A stretch of DNA of 64,000 nucleotides from AC-32 sp963821495. Lineage in GTDB: Bacteria > Actinomycetota > Thermoleophilia > Gaiellales > Gaiellaceae. Position numbers and translations under genes: made by a program. Below, piece by piece: positions 34,347 through 41,852 of the stretch. Below the pieces are notes generated by a model that saw only the letters and a list, made by a program, of their open reading frames with translations, did no database searches and had not been told where the DNA came from. The stretch is taken from assembly GCA_963821495.1 (NCBI GenBank), contig CAWGEA010000003.1:1736001-1800000 (forward strand). The letters run 5' to 3'. Position 1 is the stretch's first letter, and every line of letters begins with the position of its first letter.

Positions 34347-35044
34347 GCCTGCTCCGGCGGCTGACCCGGATCGAGACCTCGTGGTGGTTTGGCCGCCGAG
34401 TCGTGCCGTTGGTCACGCGCCTGCTCGCGCCCGCGGCGGCCTACGGCGTCGATCGCATCCCCCGGGAGGGCGGCGCGGTGATGGCCGCCAACCACTTCTC
34501 CGGGATCGACCACCCGCTGATCGGCGTGCTCTGCCCGCGGCCGCTTCACTTCCTGGCGAAGGCGGAGCTGATGGACATCCCGGGGCTCGGACCGCTGCTC
34601 CGCTGGCTCGGCGTCTTCGGCGTGCGCCGCGGCGAGGGCGACCGCGAGGCCGTCCGGCGGGCACGCGAGCTCGTCCGCCAGGGGCAGCTGGTCTGCATCC
34701 ACGTCGAGGGGACGCGGCAGCGATTCGGCCACCCCGGGCCGTTGCACCCGGGCGCGCTGATGATCGCGATGCAGGAGCGCGTCCCCGTGATCCCGTGCGC
34801 GGTCGACACCTTCGGCTGGTCGCCCCTGAACCGCCGCAAGTGCGCCGTCGTCTGGGGCGACCCGATCGCCGTCGACGACCTGCCCCGCAATCGCAGGGGC
34901 TACGCCGAGGCAGGCGAGCGCGTGGGCGCCGAGATCGTCCGCCTGTGGCGCCAGGCCGTGGAAGCGTGCGCCGCCGGCCTTCCCTCGGAGCTTCCCGATG
35001 GCGCCCGCCGTAGCGGGATCAACCCGGCCCTCGTGCAACACTGA
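34343..35044 (+). CDS. plsC: 1-acyl-sn-glycerol-3-phosphate acyltransferase-like protein
   Basis: A 233-residue PlsC-family acyltransferase that adds a fatty acyl chain to lysophosphatidate. The catalytic HX4D motif is NHFSGIDHPLIG, motif II is GLGPLLRWLGVFGVRRG, and the substrate motif EGTR is in VCIHVEGTRQRFG; the PV motif is VPVIPCAVDTFGW. No clear membrane-spanning helix is seen beyond a short hydrophobic N-terminal stretch, as for peripheral members. GTG at 34343 overlaps the previous stop. Exact acceptor specificity is uncertain. Confidence 0.88.
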   Translation: MSLLRRLTRIETSWWFGRRVVPLVTRLLAPAAAYGVDRIPREGGAVMAANHFSGIDHPLIGVLCPRPLHFLAKAELMDIPGLGPLLRWLGVFGVRRGEGDREAVRRARELVRQGQLVCIHVEGTRQRFGHPGPLHPGALMIAMQERVPVIPCAVDTFGWSPLNRRKCAVVWGDPIAVDDLPRNRRGYAEAGERVGAEIVRLWRQAVEACAAGLPSELPDGARRSGINPALVQH

Positions 35045-35048
35045 CCGG

Positions 35049-36713
35049 ATGGCCGGCACCGGCACGCGGAACCTCGGCCGGATCTCCGAGATCGCCCAGG
35101 TCGCGGTCAAGCACGGGTTCGGCTACTTCTTCGAGACCCACCGCCTGACCGACCTCCTCCCGGGGCGGCCGAAGCTCGACCCCGCCGGATCGCAGTCGCA
35201 GCGCGGCCAGCACCTACGGGAGATGCTCGACGAGCTCGGCCCGACCTTCGTCAAGTTCGGCCAGTTGCTGTCGACCCGCCCCGACGTCGTCCCGCCCGAC
35301 ATCGTGGCCGAGCTGCAGAAGCTCCAGGACGACGTGCGGCCGGTGGAGTACGAGGACGTCGAGCGTGTGGTCCGCGAGGACCTCGAGCTCTCGATCGAAC
35401 AGCTCTTCACGGATTTCGAGACCGCGCCCGTCGCCGCCGCGTCGATCGGCCAGGTCCACCGCGCGACGCTCCCGAACGGCCGCCGCGTCGCCGTCAAGGT
35501 GCAGCGCCCGAACGCGCCGCGTCAGATCGAGGCCGACCTCTCGCTTCTCTACCAGGCGGCGCGGCTGATCAAGGAGCGCGTCCGCTCGCTCGAGTTCATC
35601 GACCCACGCCAGCTCGTCGACGAGTTCGGGCGCTCGATCCGCCAGGAGCTCGACTACCGGCTCGAGGCCCGCAACGCGGAGGCGTTCCACCACCGCTTCT
35701 CGGGTCACCCGCACGTCCACATCCCGCGCGTCTACTGGAGCTACACGCGCCAGCGCGTGCTCACGCTCGAGCTGCTCGAGGGCGTCCAGCTCGCCGACCT
35801 GCCGCTCGACGCCTGGGAGATGGAGGAGCGCCGCCGCCTGGCGTACCTGATGGCCGAGACCTGGATGACGATGATCTTCCGCCACGGGTTCTTCCACGGC
35901 GACCCGCACCCGGCCAACGTCTTCGTGCTCGGCGACCCGGAGCACATCGGCCTCGTCGACTTCGGCCAGGTCGGGAAGTTGACCGACCAGGACATGTCCA
36001 AGCTGACGCGGCTCTTCATCGACGCCGCGAACGAGCGCATCGAGGCGCTGCCGCGCCGGCTCGCCGAGCTGGGCGTCCGCTACCCGCGGGAGCGCGAGGA
36101 CGAGTTCGTCGTCGAGTTGCGCGAGATGTACGCGCGCTACTACGGCGCGAGCCTCTCCGAGATCGACCCCCTGCAGGTGATCCGCGAGGCGTTCCAGCTG
36201 ATCTACCGGCTCAACCTCCGGCTCCCGACGCGCTTCGTGATGCTGGACAAGGCGATCGCCACCCTCGCCTCGGTCGGCACGGAGCTCTACCCGGACTTCA
36301 ACGTCTTCGAGGTCGCGAAGCCGTATGCCCGCGGCCTGATGCTCGAGCGCTACACCCCGCAGCGCGTGCTGCGGCGCGCCCAGTCGGAGGGACTCGAGCT
36401 CGCGCGCGTCGTGCGCGACATGCCGTACCAGGTGCACGACTTCCTCGAGGAGGTGCGCGACGGCCAGATCGAGGTCGGCTTCGTGCACAAGGGGCTCGAC
36501 GAATTCATGCGCAAGCTCGACGTCGCCTTCAACCGGCTCGTGATCGCGCTGGTCGTGGTCGGCGGCCTGATCGGCTCGAGCCTGATCGGGATCTTCTCGA
36601 CGCAGGGCCCGCAGATCGCCGGCGTGAACTTCATCTCGTTCATCGGCTTCGTGCTCTCGGTCGTGCTCGGGTTGTGGCTGTTATGGGGTGTGCTGCGCTC
36701 CGGCCGGCTGTAG
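35049..36713 (+). CDS. ubiB: ABC1/UbiB-family atypical kinase
   Basis: A 554-residue ABC1 family protein. The conserved N-terminal extension KLGPTFVKFGQLLSTRPDV-like segment (ELGPTFVKFGQLLSTRP) precedes the kinase-like domain with the Ala-rich loop PVAAASIGQVHRA, the ATP lysine in RVAVKVQRPN, the catalytic HGDPHPANVF and metal-binding LVDFGQVG. Two membrane helices end the protein (about 515-550, LVIALVVVGGLIGSSLIG). In E. coli UbiB supports ubiquinone synthesis; actinomycetes usually use menaquinone, so the role here may be general isoprenoid-lipid handling. ATG 35049. Confidence 0.9.
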   Translation: MAGTGTRNLGRISEIAQVAVKHGFGYFFETHRLTDLLPGRPKLDPAGSQSQRGQHLREMLDELGPTFVKFGQLLSTRPDVVPPDIVAELQKLQDDVRPVEYEDVERVVREDLELSIEQLFTDFETAPVAAASIGQVHRATLPNGRRVAVKVQRPNAPRQIEADLSLLYQAARLIKERVRSLEFIDPRQLVDEFGRSIRQELDYRLEARNAEAFHHRFSGHPHVHIPRVYWSYTRQRVLTLELLEGVQLADLPLDAWEMEERRRLAYLMAETWMTMIFRHGFFHGDPHPANVFVLGDPEHIGLVDFGQVGKLTDQDMSKLTRLFIDAANERIEALPRRLAELGVRYPREREDEFVVELREMYARYYGASLSEIDPLQVIREAFQLIYRLNLRLPTRFVMLDKAIATLASVGTELYPDFNVFEVAKPYARGLMLERYTPQRVLRRAQSEGLELARVVRDMPYQVHDFLEEVRDGQIEVGFVHKGLDEFMRKLDVAFNRLVIALVVVGGLIGSSLIGIFSTQGPQIAGVNFISFIGFVLSVVLGLWLLWGVLRSGRL

Positions 36714-36782
36714 AAACCTCGGCGCAGATTCGCGCGAAAGGACATCTGGCGGTGCGAGGGAGGCGGCGCTAGCTTCGATTGC

Positions 36783-37505
36783 ATGCCGCAGGCGCTGCTG
36801 CTCGCCGAGTCCGAGCCGGGAACGCGGGAGTTTCTCGAGCGCCACCTGGCGAGCGACGGTTTCGCGGTGCTCGGCGCGGATGCCGGCCGCGAGGCGCTGG
36901 AGCTGGTCGAGCGCGAGCGGCCCGACCTCGTGCTCGTCGGTGGTCTTCCGGACGCACCGGCGCTCGAGGTCTGCCGCGTCCTGCGCGAGGGCGAGCCCGG
37001 CCGCTCCTGGGACCGCGACGTGCCGGTGATCGTGCTCGGCGAAGCGCGCTCTTCCGATCCGGTCGACCGCGTGCATGCCTTCGAGCGCGGCTGCGACGAC
37101 TTCGTTCCGCGCCCGTTCCACTACGAGGAGCTCGTCGCGCGGATCCATGCCGTGTTGCGCCGGACCCGGCCGGGGTTGCGTGAGCGCCTGGCGGCGGGGC
37201 CGGTCGCGATCGACCGTGCGACTCGGCGCGTGACGGTCCACGGCCTGCCCGTCGCACTCGCGGCGAAGGAGTACGAGCTGCTGGTCAAGCTCGCGACGCA
37301 GCCGACCCGGGTGTTCACCAAGGACGAGCTGCTGCGCGAGGTCTGGGGCTTCCGCTCGCTCGGCCGGACTCGCACCCTCGACTCGCATGCCTCCCGGCTG
37401 CGGCGGAAGCTCGGTCTCGCGGGCGCCGCCGACTGCGTCCTGAACGTCTGGGGCGTCGGCTACCGGCTCCTCGCCGCGTACGAGGAGGTGCAGCGCACGG
37501 CGTGA
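36783..37505 (+). CDS. Orphan OmpR-family regulator with degenerate receiver domain
   Basis: A 240-residue protein with receiver and winged-helix domains. The winged helix is complete (VALAAKEYELLVKLATQP, TLDSHASRLRRKLGL, NVWGVGYRLL). The receiver lacks the phosphorylation machinery: the acidic pocket is AESE (residues 8-11) instead of DD, the phosphoacceptor position near residue 53 is Gly (PDLVLVGGLPD), the Ser/Thr position reads VLGE, and the switch lysine is Arg110 (VPRPFHYEEL). It is therefore a pseudo-receiver regulator that cannot work by Asp phosphorylation, like GlnR or JadR1 types. No kinase gene is adjacent. ATG 36783. Confidence 0.88.
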   Translation: MPQALLLAESEPGTREFLERHLASDGFAVLGADAGREALELVERERPDLVLVGGLPDAPALEVCRVLREGEPGRSWDRDVPVIVLGEARSSDPVDRVHAFERGCDDFVPRPFHYEELVARIHAVLRRTRPGLRERLAAGPVAIDRATRRVTVHGLPVALAAKEYELLVKLATQPTRVFTKDELLREVWGFRSLGRTRTLDSHASRLRRKLGLAGAADCVLNVWGVGYRLLAAYEEVQRTA

Positions 37506-37527
37506 GCGAAGCGGCTACGCTCGCGGC

Positions 37528-37740
37528 ATGGAAGAGATCGTTCGCGTCACCACGGTGCAGGGCGAGCCCGAGGCCGAGGCCTTCTGCGGATTGCTGCGCG
37601 CGAACGGCATCAAGTGCAACCACCGGCTGACCCAGGAGTCGGACTCCGCCTTCGAGAACTTCGGAGGCGACGGGATGCGAGAGATCCTCGTTGCGCCGGC
37701 GGACCTCGACGCCGCACGCGAGCTTCTCAACGAGGAGTAA
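37528..37740 (+). CDS. DUF2007 domain protein
   Basis: A 70-residue single-domain protein of the DUF2007 (putative signal transducing protein) type. It starts MEEIVRVTTVQGEPEAEAF, has the family LLRANGIKCN and ends ILVAPADLDAARELLNE. The domain has a ferredoxin-like fold related to PII-like or ACT-like modules and no known activity. It follows the pseudo-receiver regulator by 22 bases on the same strand, so the two may be co-transcribed. Confidence 0.8.
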   Translation: MEEIVRVTTVQGEPEAEAFCGLLRANGIKCNHRLTQESDSAFENFGGDGMREILVAPADLDAARELLNEE

Positions 37741-37748
37741 TCGCGCCC

Positions 37749-38243
37749 CTAACCCAGCACGAAGAGCCTGCTGAACACGAACTCGGGCTGCCGCGGCAGG
37801 CTCATGAAGTGCCCGGCCCCTGCGGCCGCCGGCTTGAAGAGATCGAGCAGCGCGGCCAGGACGTTCGTCGTCGGCGGGTTCTGGTTGTGCGCGCGCACGA
37901 TCGAGAGCGCCTGGCAGGCGCCGTAGTCGGCGACCTGCGTCTGCGCCCCGAAGTACGCGGGCAGCGTGTGGGCACCGAAGTAGCCGTTGAGCCCGGTGTA
38001 GGTGTCCTGGAACGTGTCCGCCGTGGCCGCCGTCGAGCAGGCGCCGTAGGCCAGCGCGACGAAGGCGACGTCCTCGGCCTGCGTGGTGCGCTTCTTCAGC
38101 GCCTTGACCTGCTTCTGCAGCGACGTCACCTGCGCCTGCAGCGAGCGCAGCGTCGGCGCCTTGGCCGAGCCTGCACCGGCCGGCGCGACGACGACCAGCG
38201 AACCGACGGCCGCGACGACCGCGAAAGCGAGTGCCTGCCTCAT
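37749..38243 (-). CDS. Secreted coiled-coil hypothetical protein
   Basis: A 164-residue exported protein. The signal peptide is MRQALAFAVVAAVGSLVVVAPAGAG; a short coiled coil follows (about 30-58, TLRSLQAQVTSLQKQVKALKK), then a cysteine-containing domain (YGACSTAATADTF, DYGACQALS). The ATG at 38243 is fixed by a perfect AGGAGG ribosome binding site six bases upstream; longer in-frame starts would lose the signal peptide. A 7-bp inverted repeat at 38282-38302 lies upstream. The domain is not recognised. Confidence 0.75.
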   Translation of the reverse strand: MRQALAFAVVAAVGSLVVVAPAGAGSAKAPTLRSLQAQVTSLQKQVKALKKRTTQAEDVAFVALAYGACSTAATADTFQDTYTGLNGYFGAHTLPAYFGAQTQVADYGACQALSIVRAHNQNPPTTNVLAALLDLFKPAAAGAGHFMSLPRQPEFVFSRLFVLG

Positions 38244-38281
38244 GATTCCTCCTGTGTCGACCCCGAAGTTACGGCCCTCAT

Positions 38282-38302
38282 ACTCCTGAGTCGCACAGGA
38301 GT
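38282..38302. promoter_or_regulatory. Inverted repeat between the methyltransferase stop and the secreted-protein gene
   Basis: ACTCCTG (38282-38288) and CAGGAGT (38296-38302) are perfect reverse complements around a 7-base spacer, about 40-60 bp upstream of the ATG at 38243 on the minus strand. It could be an operator for the secreted protein or a weak terminator of the sigma factor-methyltransferase pair. Confidence 0.4.
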
Positions 38303-38871
38303 CAAGCGCCGGTGAGAAGGGCGCCCTCGAGCTCCAGCAGCGTCCGCTTGCGGTCGAGCCCGCCGGCGTAGCCGACCAGCGACCCCGTCGAGCCGACGAC
38401 ACGGTGGCACGGGAGCACGATCGGGACCGGGTTGCGGTTCATCACCGTGCCCACGGCCCGCGCCGCGCGTGGCTTCCCGGCCCGGGCGGCGAGCGTCCCG
38501 TAGGTGGTGAGCTCGCCGTAGGGCACCTGGGCGAGCTGCTCGAGCACCGCGCGGCCGAACTCGCGTGCGGGCCTGAGGTCGACGTCGAGGTCGAACTCGC
38601 GCCGCGTGCCGGCGAAGTACTCGTCGAGCTGCCGCCGAGCCTCGTCGGTCGGCCGCGGCGAGCGCAGCACGCGGGCGCCGAAGAGCCGGGCGAGGCGCTC
38701 GGCCTCCGCGTCGGGGTCGGCGTCGTAGTGAATCTCGCAGACGCCCTGGTTCGTGACGGCTACGAGCAGCTGGCCGACGGGCGTGTCGTGCAGCTCGTAG
38801 GCGACGTCGAGCAGCCCCTCGGCAGCCGCGGCGTCGCGGAAGCGGCGATCGAGCTCGGCGGAAACGGTCAT
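38302..38871 (-). CDS. ogt: Methylated-DNA--protein-cysteine methyltransferase
   Basis: A 189-residue suicide DNA-repair protein that takes the alkyl group from O6-alkylguanine. The active-site Cys155 lies in IVLPCHRVVGSTGSLVGYAG; the helix-turn-helix region has GRAVLEQLAQVPYGELTTYG and RAVGTVMNRNP. It has no Ada-type N-terminal regulatory domain. ATG 38871 (after an AAGGAG ribosome binding site) overlaps the TGA of the sigma-factor gene as TGATG; a GTG at 38874 is an alternative. Coupling to an ECF sigma factor suggests that repair is induced by that sigma factor, though no anti-sigma factor is seen. Confidence 0.92.
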   Translation of the reverse strand: MTVSAELDRRFRDAAAAEGLLDVAYELHDTPVGQLLVAVTNQGVCEIHYDADPDAEAERLARLFGARVLRSPRPTDEARRQLDEYFAGTRREFDLDVDLRPAREFGRAVLEQLAQVPYGELTTYGTLAARAGKPRAARAVGTVMNRNPVPIVLPCHRVVGSTGSLVGYAGGLDRKRTLLELEGALLTGA

Positions 38872-39335
38872 CACAGCTCCTTCTCCCTGAGTCGGCGGAC
38901 ACCCGAGGACGCGGCCTGGCGAGCTGCCTCGGGCGACGAGCCGAGCGCGCTGCCGATCTCCTCGTAGCTGAGGTCGTAGCCGTAGCGGAGGAAGACCGCG
39001 GCGCGCTCCTTCTGCGGCAGCTCGGCGGTGAGGCGGCGCAGCTCCTCGTAGGGGAGCGGCTCGTCGACAGACTCGAGGTCGGGCACGTCGGCCGAGGTCA
39101 CGCGCCGCCTCCGCAGCGCGTCGACCGCGACGTTGCGCGCGATCGCCAGAGCCCAGGCGCGCAAGTGCCGCCCGTGCTCCAGCGTCGGGTACGCCCGCAG
39201 CGCCCGCAGGAAGGTCTCCTGGAACGCGTCCTCGGCGGCGTCGCGCCCGAGCATCCCCCGCAGCTGCGCGAGCACGGGTGCCTTGTGCTCCTCGTAGAAC
39301 CGCTCGAACGGTGGCACGTGCACGGCCTCCATCAT
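38871..39335 (-). CDS. ECF-type RNA polymerase sigma factor
   Basis: A 154-residue ECF sigma factor. Region 2 is DAAEDAFQETFLRALRAYPT with AWALAIARNVAVDALRRRR; region 4 is LPQKERAAVFLRYGYDLSYEEIGSALGSSPEAARQAASSGVRRLR, with the helix-turn-helix. No anti-sigma factor or C-terminal extension follows; instead the next, overlapping gene is an alkyltransferase. The start codon is at 39335 or three bases downstream. The target promoter is unknown. Confidence 0.88.
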   Translation of the reverse strand: MMEAVHVPPFERFYEEHKAPVLAQLRGMLGRDAAEDAFQETFLRALRAYPTLEHGRHLRAWALAIARNVAVDALRRRRVTSADVPDLESVDEPLPYEELRRLTAELPQKERAAVFLRYGYDLSYEEIGSALGSSPEAARQAASSGVRRLREKEL

Positions 39336-39388
39336 CGCTACTAACGCCGGGGGCGGCGCGCGTGTGAGACGTTGCTGCGATCGCCCGT

Positions 39389-40030
39389 GTGCCTGATCGC
39401 CAGGGCCTCGCGGGGCGGCGTGTTCTGGCCGCCCTCGTCGCGGCCGCCGCAGCGCTCGCGATCGCGCTCGTCCTCGATGCCGCCTGGCCGATCGCGCTCG
39501 CGTGGGCGTGGGGAGTCGCGGCGCTCGTGATCGTGGTCTGGGTGTGGGTGCAGGTCGGCCCGATGGACGCGAAGCAGACGAAGGCCCATGCCCAGGCCGA
39601 GGATTTTTCGCGCCCGGTCGCCGACCTGGTCGTGCTCGGAGCGAGCGTCGCCAGTCTCGTCGCGATCGGCTACACGCTGATCGAGGCCGGCAACCGGGAG
39701 GGCTGGGTGAAGGCGCTGCTGATCCTGCTCGCAGCGGCGGTCGTGGCGGCGTCGTGGTTCGCCGTCCACACCGTCTTCGCGCTGCGCTACGGCGACATCT
39801 ACTACGGCCATCCAGTCGGGGGAGTCGACTTCAACGACGACGAGGAGCCGGACTACCTCGACTTCGCCTACCTCGCGCTCACGATCGGGATGACCTTCCA
39901 GGTCTCCGACACGAGCCTGACGTCGAAGGCGATGCGCCGCGTCGCGCTACGCCACGCCCTGCTCTCGTTCGTGTTCGTCGCGGTGATCGTCTCGCTCGCG
40001 ATCAACTCGGTGGCATCACTCCTGCGCTGA
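39389..40030 (+). CDS. DUF1345 integral membrane protein
   Basis: A 213-residue protein with five or six membrane helices. The DUF1345 pattern is seen in ASWFAVHTVFALRYGDIYY and EPDYLDFAYLALTIGMTFQVSD followed by ALRHALLSFVFVAVIVSLAIN. GTG at 39389. It lies between the divergent sigma-factor gene and mraZ, and its stop is 65 bases before the mraZ start. Its function is unknown; there is no sign that it belongs to the dcw cluster. Confidence 0.85.
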   Translation: MPDRQGLAGRRVLAALVAAAAALAIALVLDAAWPIALAWAWGVAALVIVVWVWVQVGPMDAKQTKAHAQAEDFSRPVADLVVLGASVASLVAIGYTLIEAGNREGWVKALLILLAAAVVAASWFAVHTVFALRYGDIYYGHPVGGVDFNDDEEPDYLDFAYLALTIGMTFQVSDTSLTSKAMRRVALRHALLSFVFVAVIVSLAINSVASLLR

Positions 40031-40051
40031 GGCCCCGGTGGGGAGCAGGGG

Positions 40052-40092
40052 TTGCGAAGTGGGGAGTTGTGGTTTACAGTGGGGCGCAGTGG
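40052..40092 (+). promoter_or_regulatory. mraZ promoter overlaid by MraZ boxes
   Basis: Four GTGG repeats start at 40059, 40069, 40079 and 40089, exactly 10 bp apart, the known spacing of MraZ-binding boxes. A promoter can be read across them: TTGCGA (40052-40057), 17-bp spacer, TACAGT (40075-40080). Transcription would then start about 8 bases before the ATG at 40096, giving a nearly leaderless mRNA. MraZ bound here would block its own promoter, as described in other bacteria. Confidence 0.75.
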
Positions 40093-40095
40093 ACC

Positions 40096-40530
40096 ATGCT
40101 CCTAGGTGAGTTCGAGCACACGATCGATGACAAGAACCGCCTCACGCTACCGGCCAAGTTTCGCCAAGCGCTTTCCGGCGGCCTCGTCATCACGCGCGGT
40201 ATGGACGGGTGTCTCTACTGCTATCCCGAGGCGGGCTGGCAGCGGCTGGTCGAGAGCCGACTGGCCGGGCTCGACCCCCTCAGCAAGGAGGGTCGCCTGA
40301 TGCACCGCTTCTTCTACTCCGGTGCATCGGAGGCGGAGCCCGACAAGCAGGGCCGCGTAATGCTGCCGGGGACGCTTGCCAAGAACGCCGGGATCGGGCG
40401 CGAGGTCGTGGTCGCGGGGGTCGGCGACCACTTGGAGATCTGGGATCGCGCTTCCTGGCGCGACCACGTCAAGGAGCTCGAAGGGAGTGCGGAAGATGTT
40501 GCCGAACGTCTTGCATCCCAACGCGACTGA
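40096..40530 (+). CDS. mraZ: Transcriptional regulator MraZ
   Basis: A 144-residue DNA-binding protein with two AbrB-like SpoVT/MraZ domains. The first has MLLGEFEHTIDDKNRLTLPAKFR and the second DKQGRVMLPGTLAKNAGIGREVVVAGVG and DHLEIWDRASW. The ATG at 40096 gives the conserved N-terminus; a longer upstream frame is not credible. It represses its own operon through repeats that lie immediately upstream. rsmH begins inside its 3' end (overlap 35 bp), so the two are co-translated. Confidence 0.95.
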   Translation: MLLGEFEHTIDDKNRLTLPAKFRQALSGGLVITRGMDGCLYCYPEAGWQRLVESRLAGLDPLSKEGRLMHRFFYSGASEAEPDKQGRVMLPGTLAKNAGIGREVVVAGVGDHLEIWDRASWRDHVKELEGSAEDVAERLASQRD

Positions 40531-41464
40531 CCACGTTCCCGTTCTCGCCGATGAGGTGCGGGAGGCGCTCGCCGTGCACCCGGGCGAGACGGTGGTCGAC
40601 GCCACCTTCGGCGCGGGCGGCCACTCGGAGCTGCTCGCGGCGGATCTGAGCGGCAAGGGCAAGCTGATCGCGATCGACCGCGACCCGTCTGTGCGGCCGC
40701 ACTTCGACCGCGTGCGGAAGCGCACCGGCATCCAGGGCCGTTTCCTTCGCGGCGAGTTCTCGGACGTGCTCGCTCAGCTGGCGGCAAACGGCGTGCGCGC
40801 GGACGCGATCGTCTTCGACCTCGGCGTCTCGTCGATGCAGATCGACCGGCCCGAGCGCGGGTTCTCGTACCGCACGGACGCCCCGCTCGACATGCGCATG
40901 GACCCGGCTGCGGAGCTCTCGGCGCGGGAGCTCGTGAACGAGACCGGCGAGCGCGAGCTGACGCGGATCTTCCGCGAGTACGGCGAGGAGCGCTACGCGC
41001 GGCCGATCGCCCGCGCGATCGTGCGCCGTCGCCGCGAGCAGCCGTTCGAGCGCACCGGCGAGCTGGTGGACGTGATCAAGTCTGCGATCCCGGCTCCGGC
41101 GCGGTTCGGCGACGGACATCCCGCCAAGCGCGTCTTCCAGGCACTGCGCATCGCGGTGAACGACGAGCTCGGCTCACTCGAGTCGGCCCTGCCGTCGGCG
41201 CTCGAGATGCTGCGGCCGGGCGGCCGACTGGCGGTGATCAGCTTCCACTCGCTCGAGGACCGGATCGTCAAGCGCTTCCTGCGCGCCAAGGAGAAGGGCT
41301 GCACGTGCCCGCCCGACTTCCCGGTGTGCGCCTGCGGCCACGAGCCGGAGCTGCGTGCGCTCTCACGTCGTCCGATCAAGCCATCCTCGGGCGAGCTCGC
41401 CGCGAACCCGCGCTCGTCCTCGGCGCGCCTCCGCGCCGCCGTCAAGACCGGAGGCGACGAGTAG
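40496..41464 (+). CDS. rsmH: 16S rRNA (cytosine1402-N4)-methyltransferase
   Basis: A 322-residue RsmH (MraW), which methylates C1402 of 16S rRNA. SAM-binding motif VVDATFGAGGHSELLA; FDLGVSSMQIDRPERGFSYR and HPAKRVFQALRIAVNDELG are the family signatures; LAVISFHSLEDRIVKRF is conserved near the C-terminus. A cysteine-rich segment (CTCPPDFPVCACG) matches the insert seen in many homologues. ATG 40496 gives the start MLPNVLHPNATDHVPVL. The usual second dcw gene. Confidence 0.96.
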   Translation: MLPNVLHPNATDHVPVLADEVREALAVHPGETVVDATFGAGGHSELLAADLSGKGKLIAIDRDPSVRPHFDRVRKRTGIQGRFLRGEFSDVLAQLAANGVRADAIVFDLGVSSMQIDRPERGFSYRTDAPLDMRMDPAAELSARELVNETGERELTRIFREYGEERYARPIARAIVRRRREQPFERTGELVDVIKSAIPAPARFGDGHPAKRVFQALRIAVNDELGSLESALPSALEMLRPGGRLAVISFHSLEDRIVKRFLRAKEKGCTCPPDFPVCACGHEPELRALSRRPIKPSSGELAANPRSSSARLRAAVKTGGDE

Positions 41465-41468
41465 CGCC

Positions 41469-41852
41469 GTGGCCTCCTGGACCGACGCAGCCCCCACGCT
41501 TCCATCGCCGAGACCGCGCTCGCGGCCGCGGCCGAGGCCGAAGCCCGCGCCGAGGCGCCGGCCGCAGGCTCGCCGCGGCGTGGCCGGCGGTGTCGTCTGG
41601 ATCGCGATCGTCGCGGTGCTGCTCGCCGGCGTGGTTGCCCTCAACGTCGCCGTGCTCCGCCTGAACGTCCAGCTCGACAAGCTCGACACCCAGCGCGCGC
41701 AGCTGCGCGCGGAGAGGCAAGCGGTCGCCTCGCAGCTCTCGATGGCGGCGGCCTCGCCGCGGATCCAGCTGCAGGCGCAGAAGCGCTTCGGGCTCGTGCC
41801 CGCGGACCCCGCCGAGACCACGTACGTACGGCTGGGCCCGCGCGGGCGATGA
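41469..41852 (+). CDS. ftsL: FtsL-like division protein
   Basis: A 127-residue single-pass protein. A long basic, Pro/Arg-rich cytoplasmic N-terminus (PRPRSRPRPRPKPAPRRRPQ) is followed by a membrane helix (about 40-60, VVWIAIVAVLLAGVVALNVA) and a leucine-zipper-like extracytoplasmic coil (LRLNVQLDKLDTQRAQLRAE), ending with FGLVPADPAETTYVRL, a typical FtsL end. Position between rsmH and ftsI confirms it. GTG 41469 lies 4 bases after the rsmH stop. Sequence conservation is low, as usual for FtsL. Confidence 0.85.
   Translation: MASWTDAAPTLPSPRPRSRPRPRPKPAPRRRPQARRGVAGGVVWIAIVAVLLAGVVALNVAVLRLNVQLDKLDTQRAQLRAERQAVASQLSMAAASPRIQLQAQKRFGLVPADPAETTYVRLGPRGR

Noticed and set aside
31301..35110. 1269-aa minus-strand frame opposite secDF
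   Set aside because: Asp/Arg/His-rich low-complexity shadow of secDF and its neighbours, produced by codon bias.
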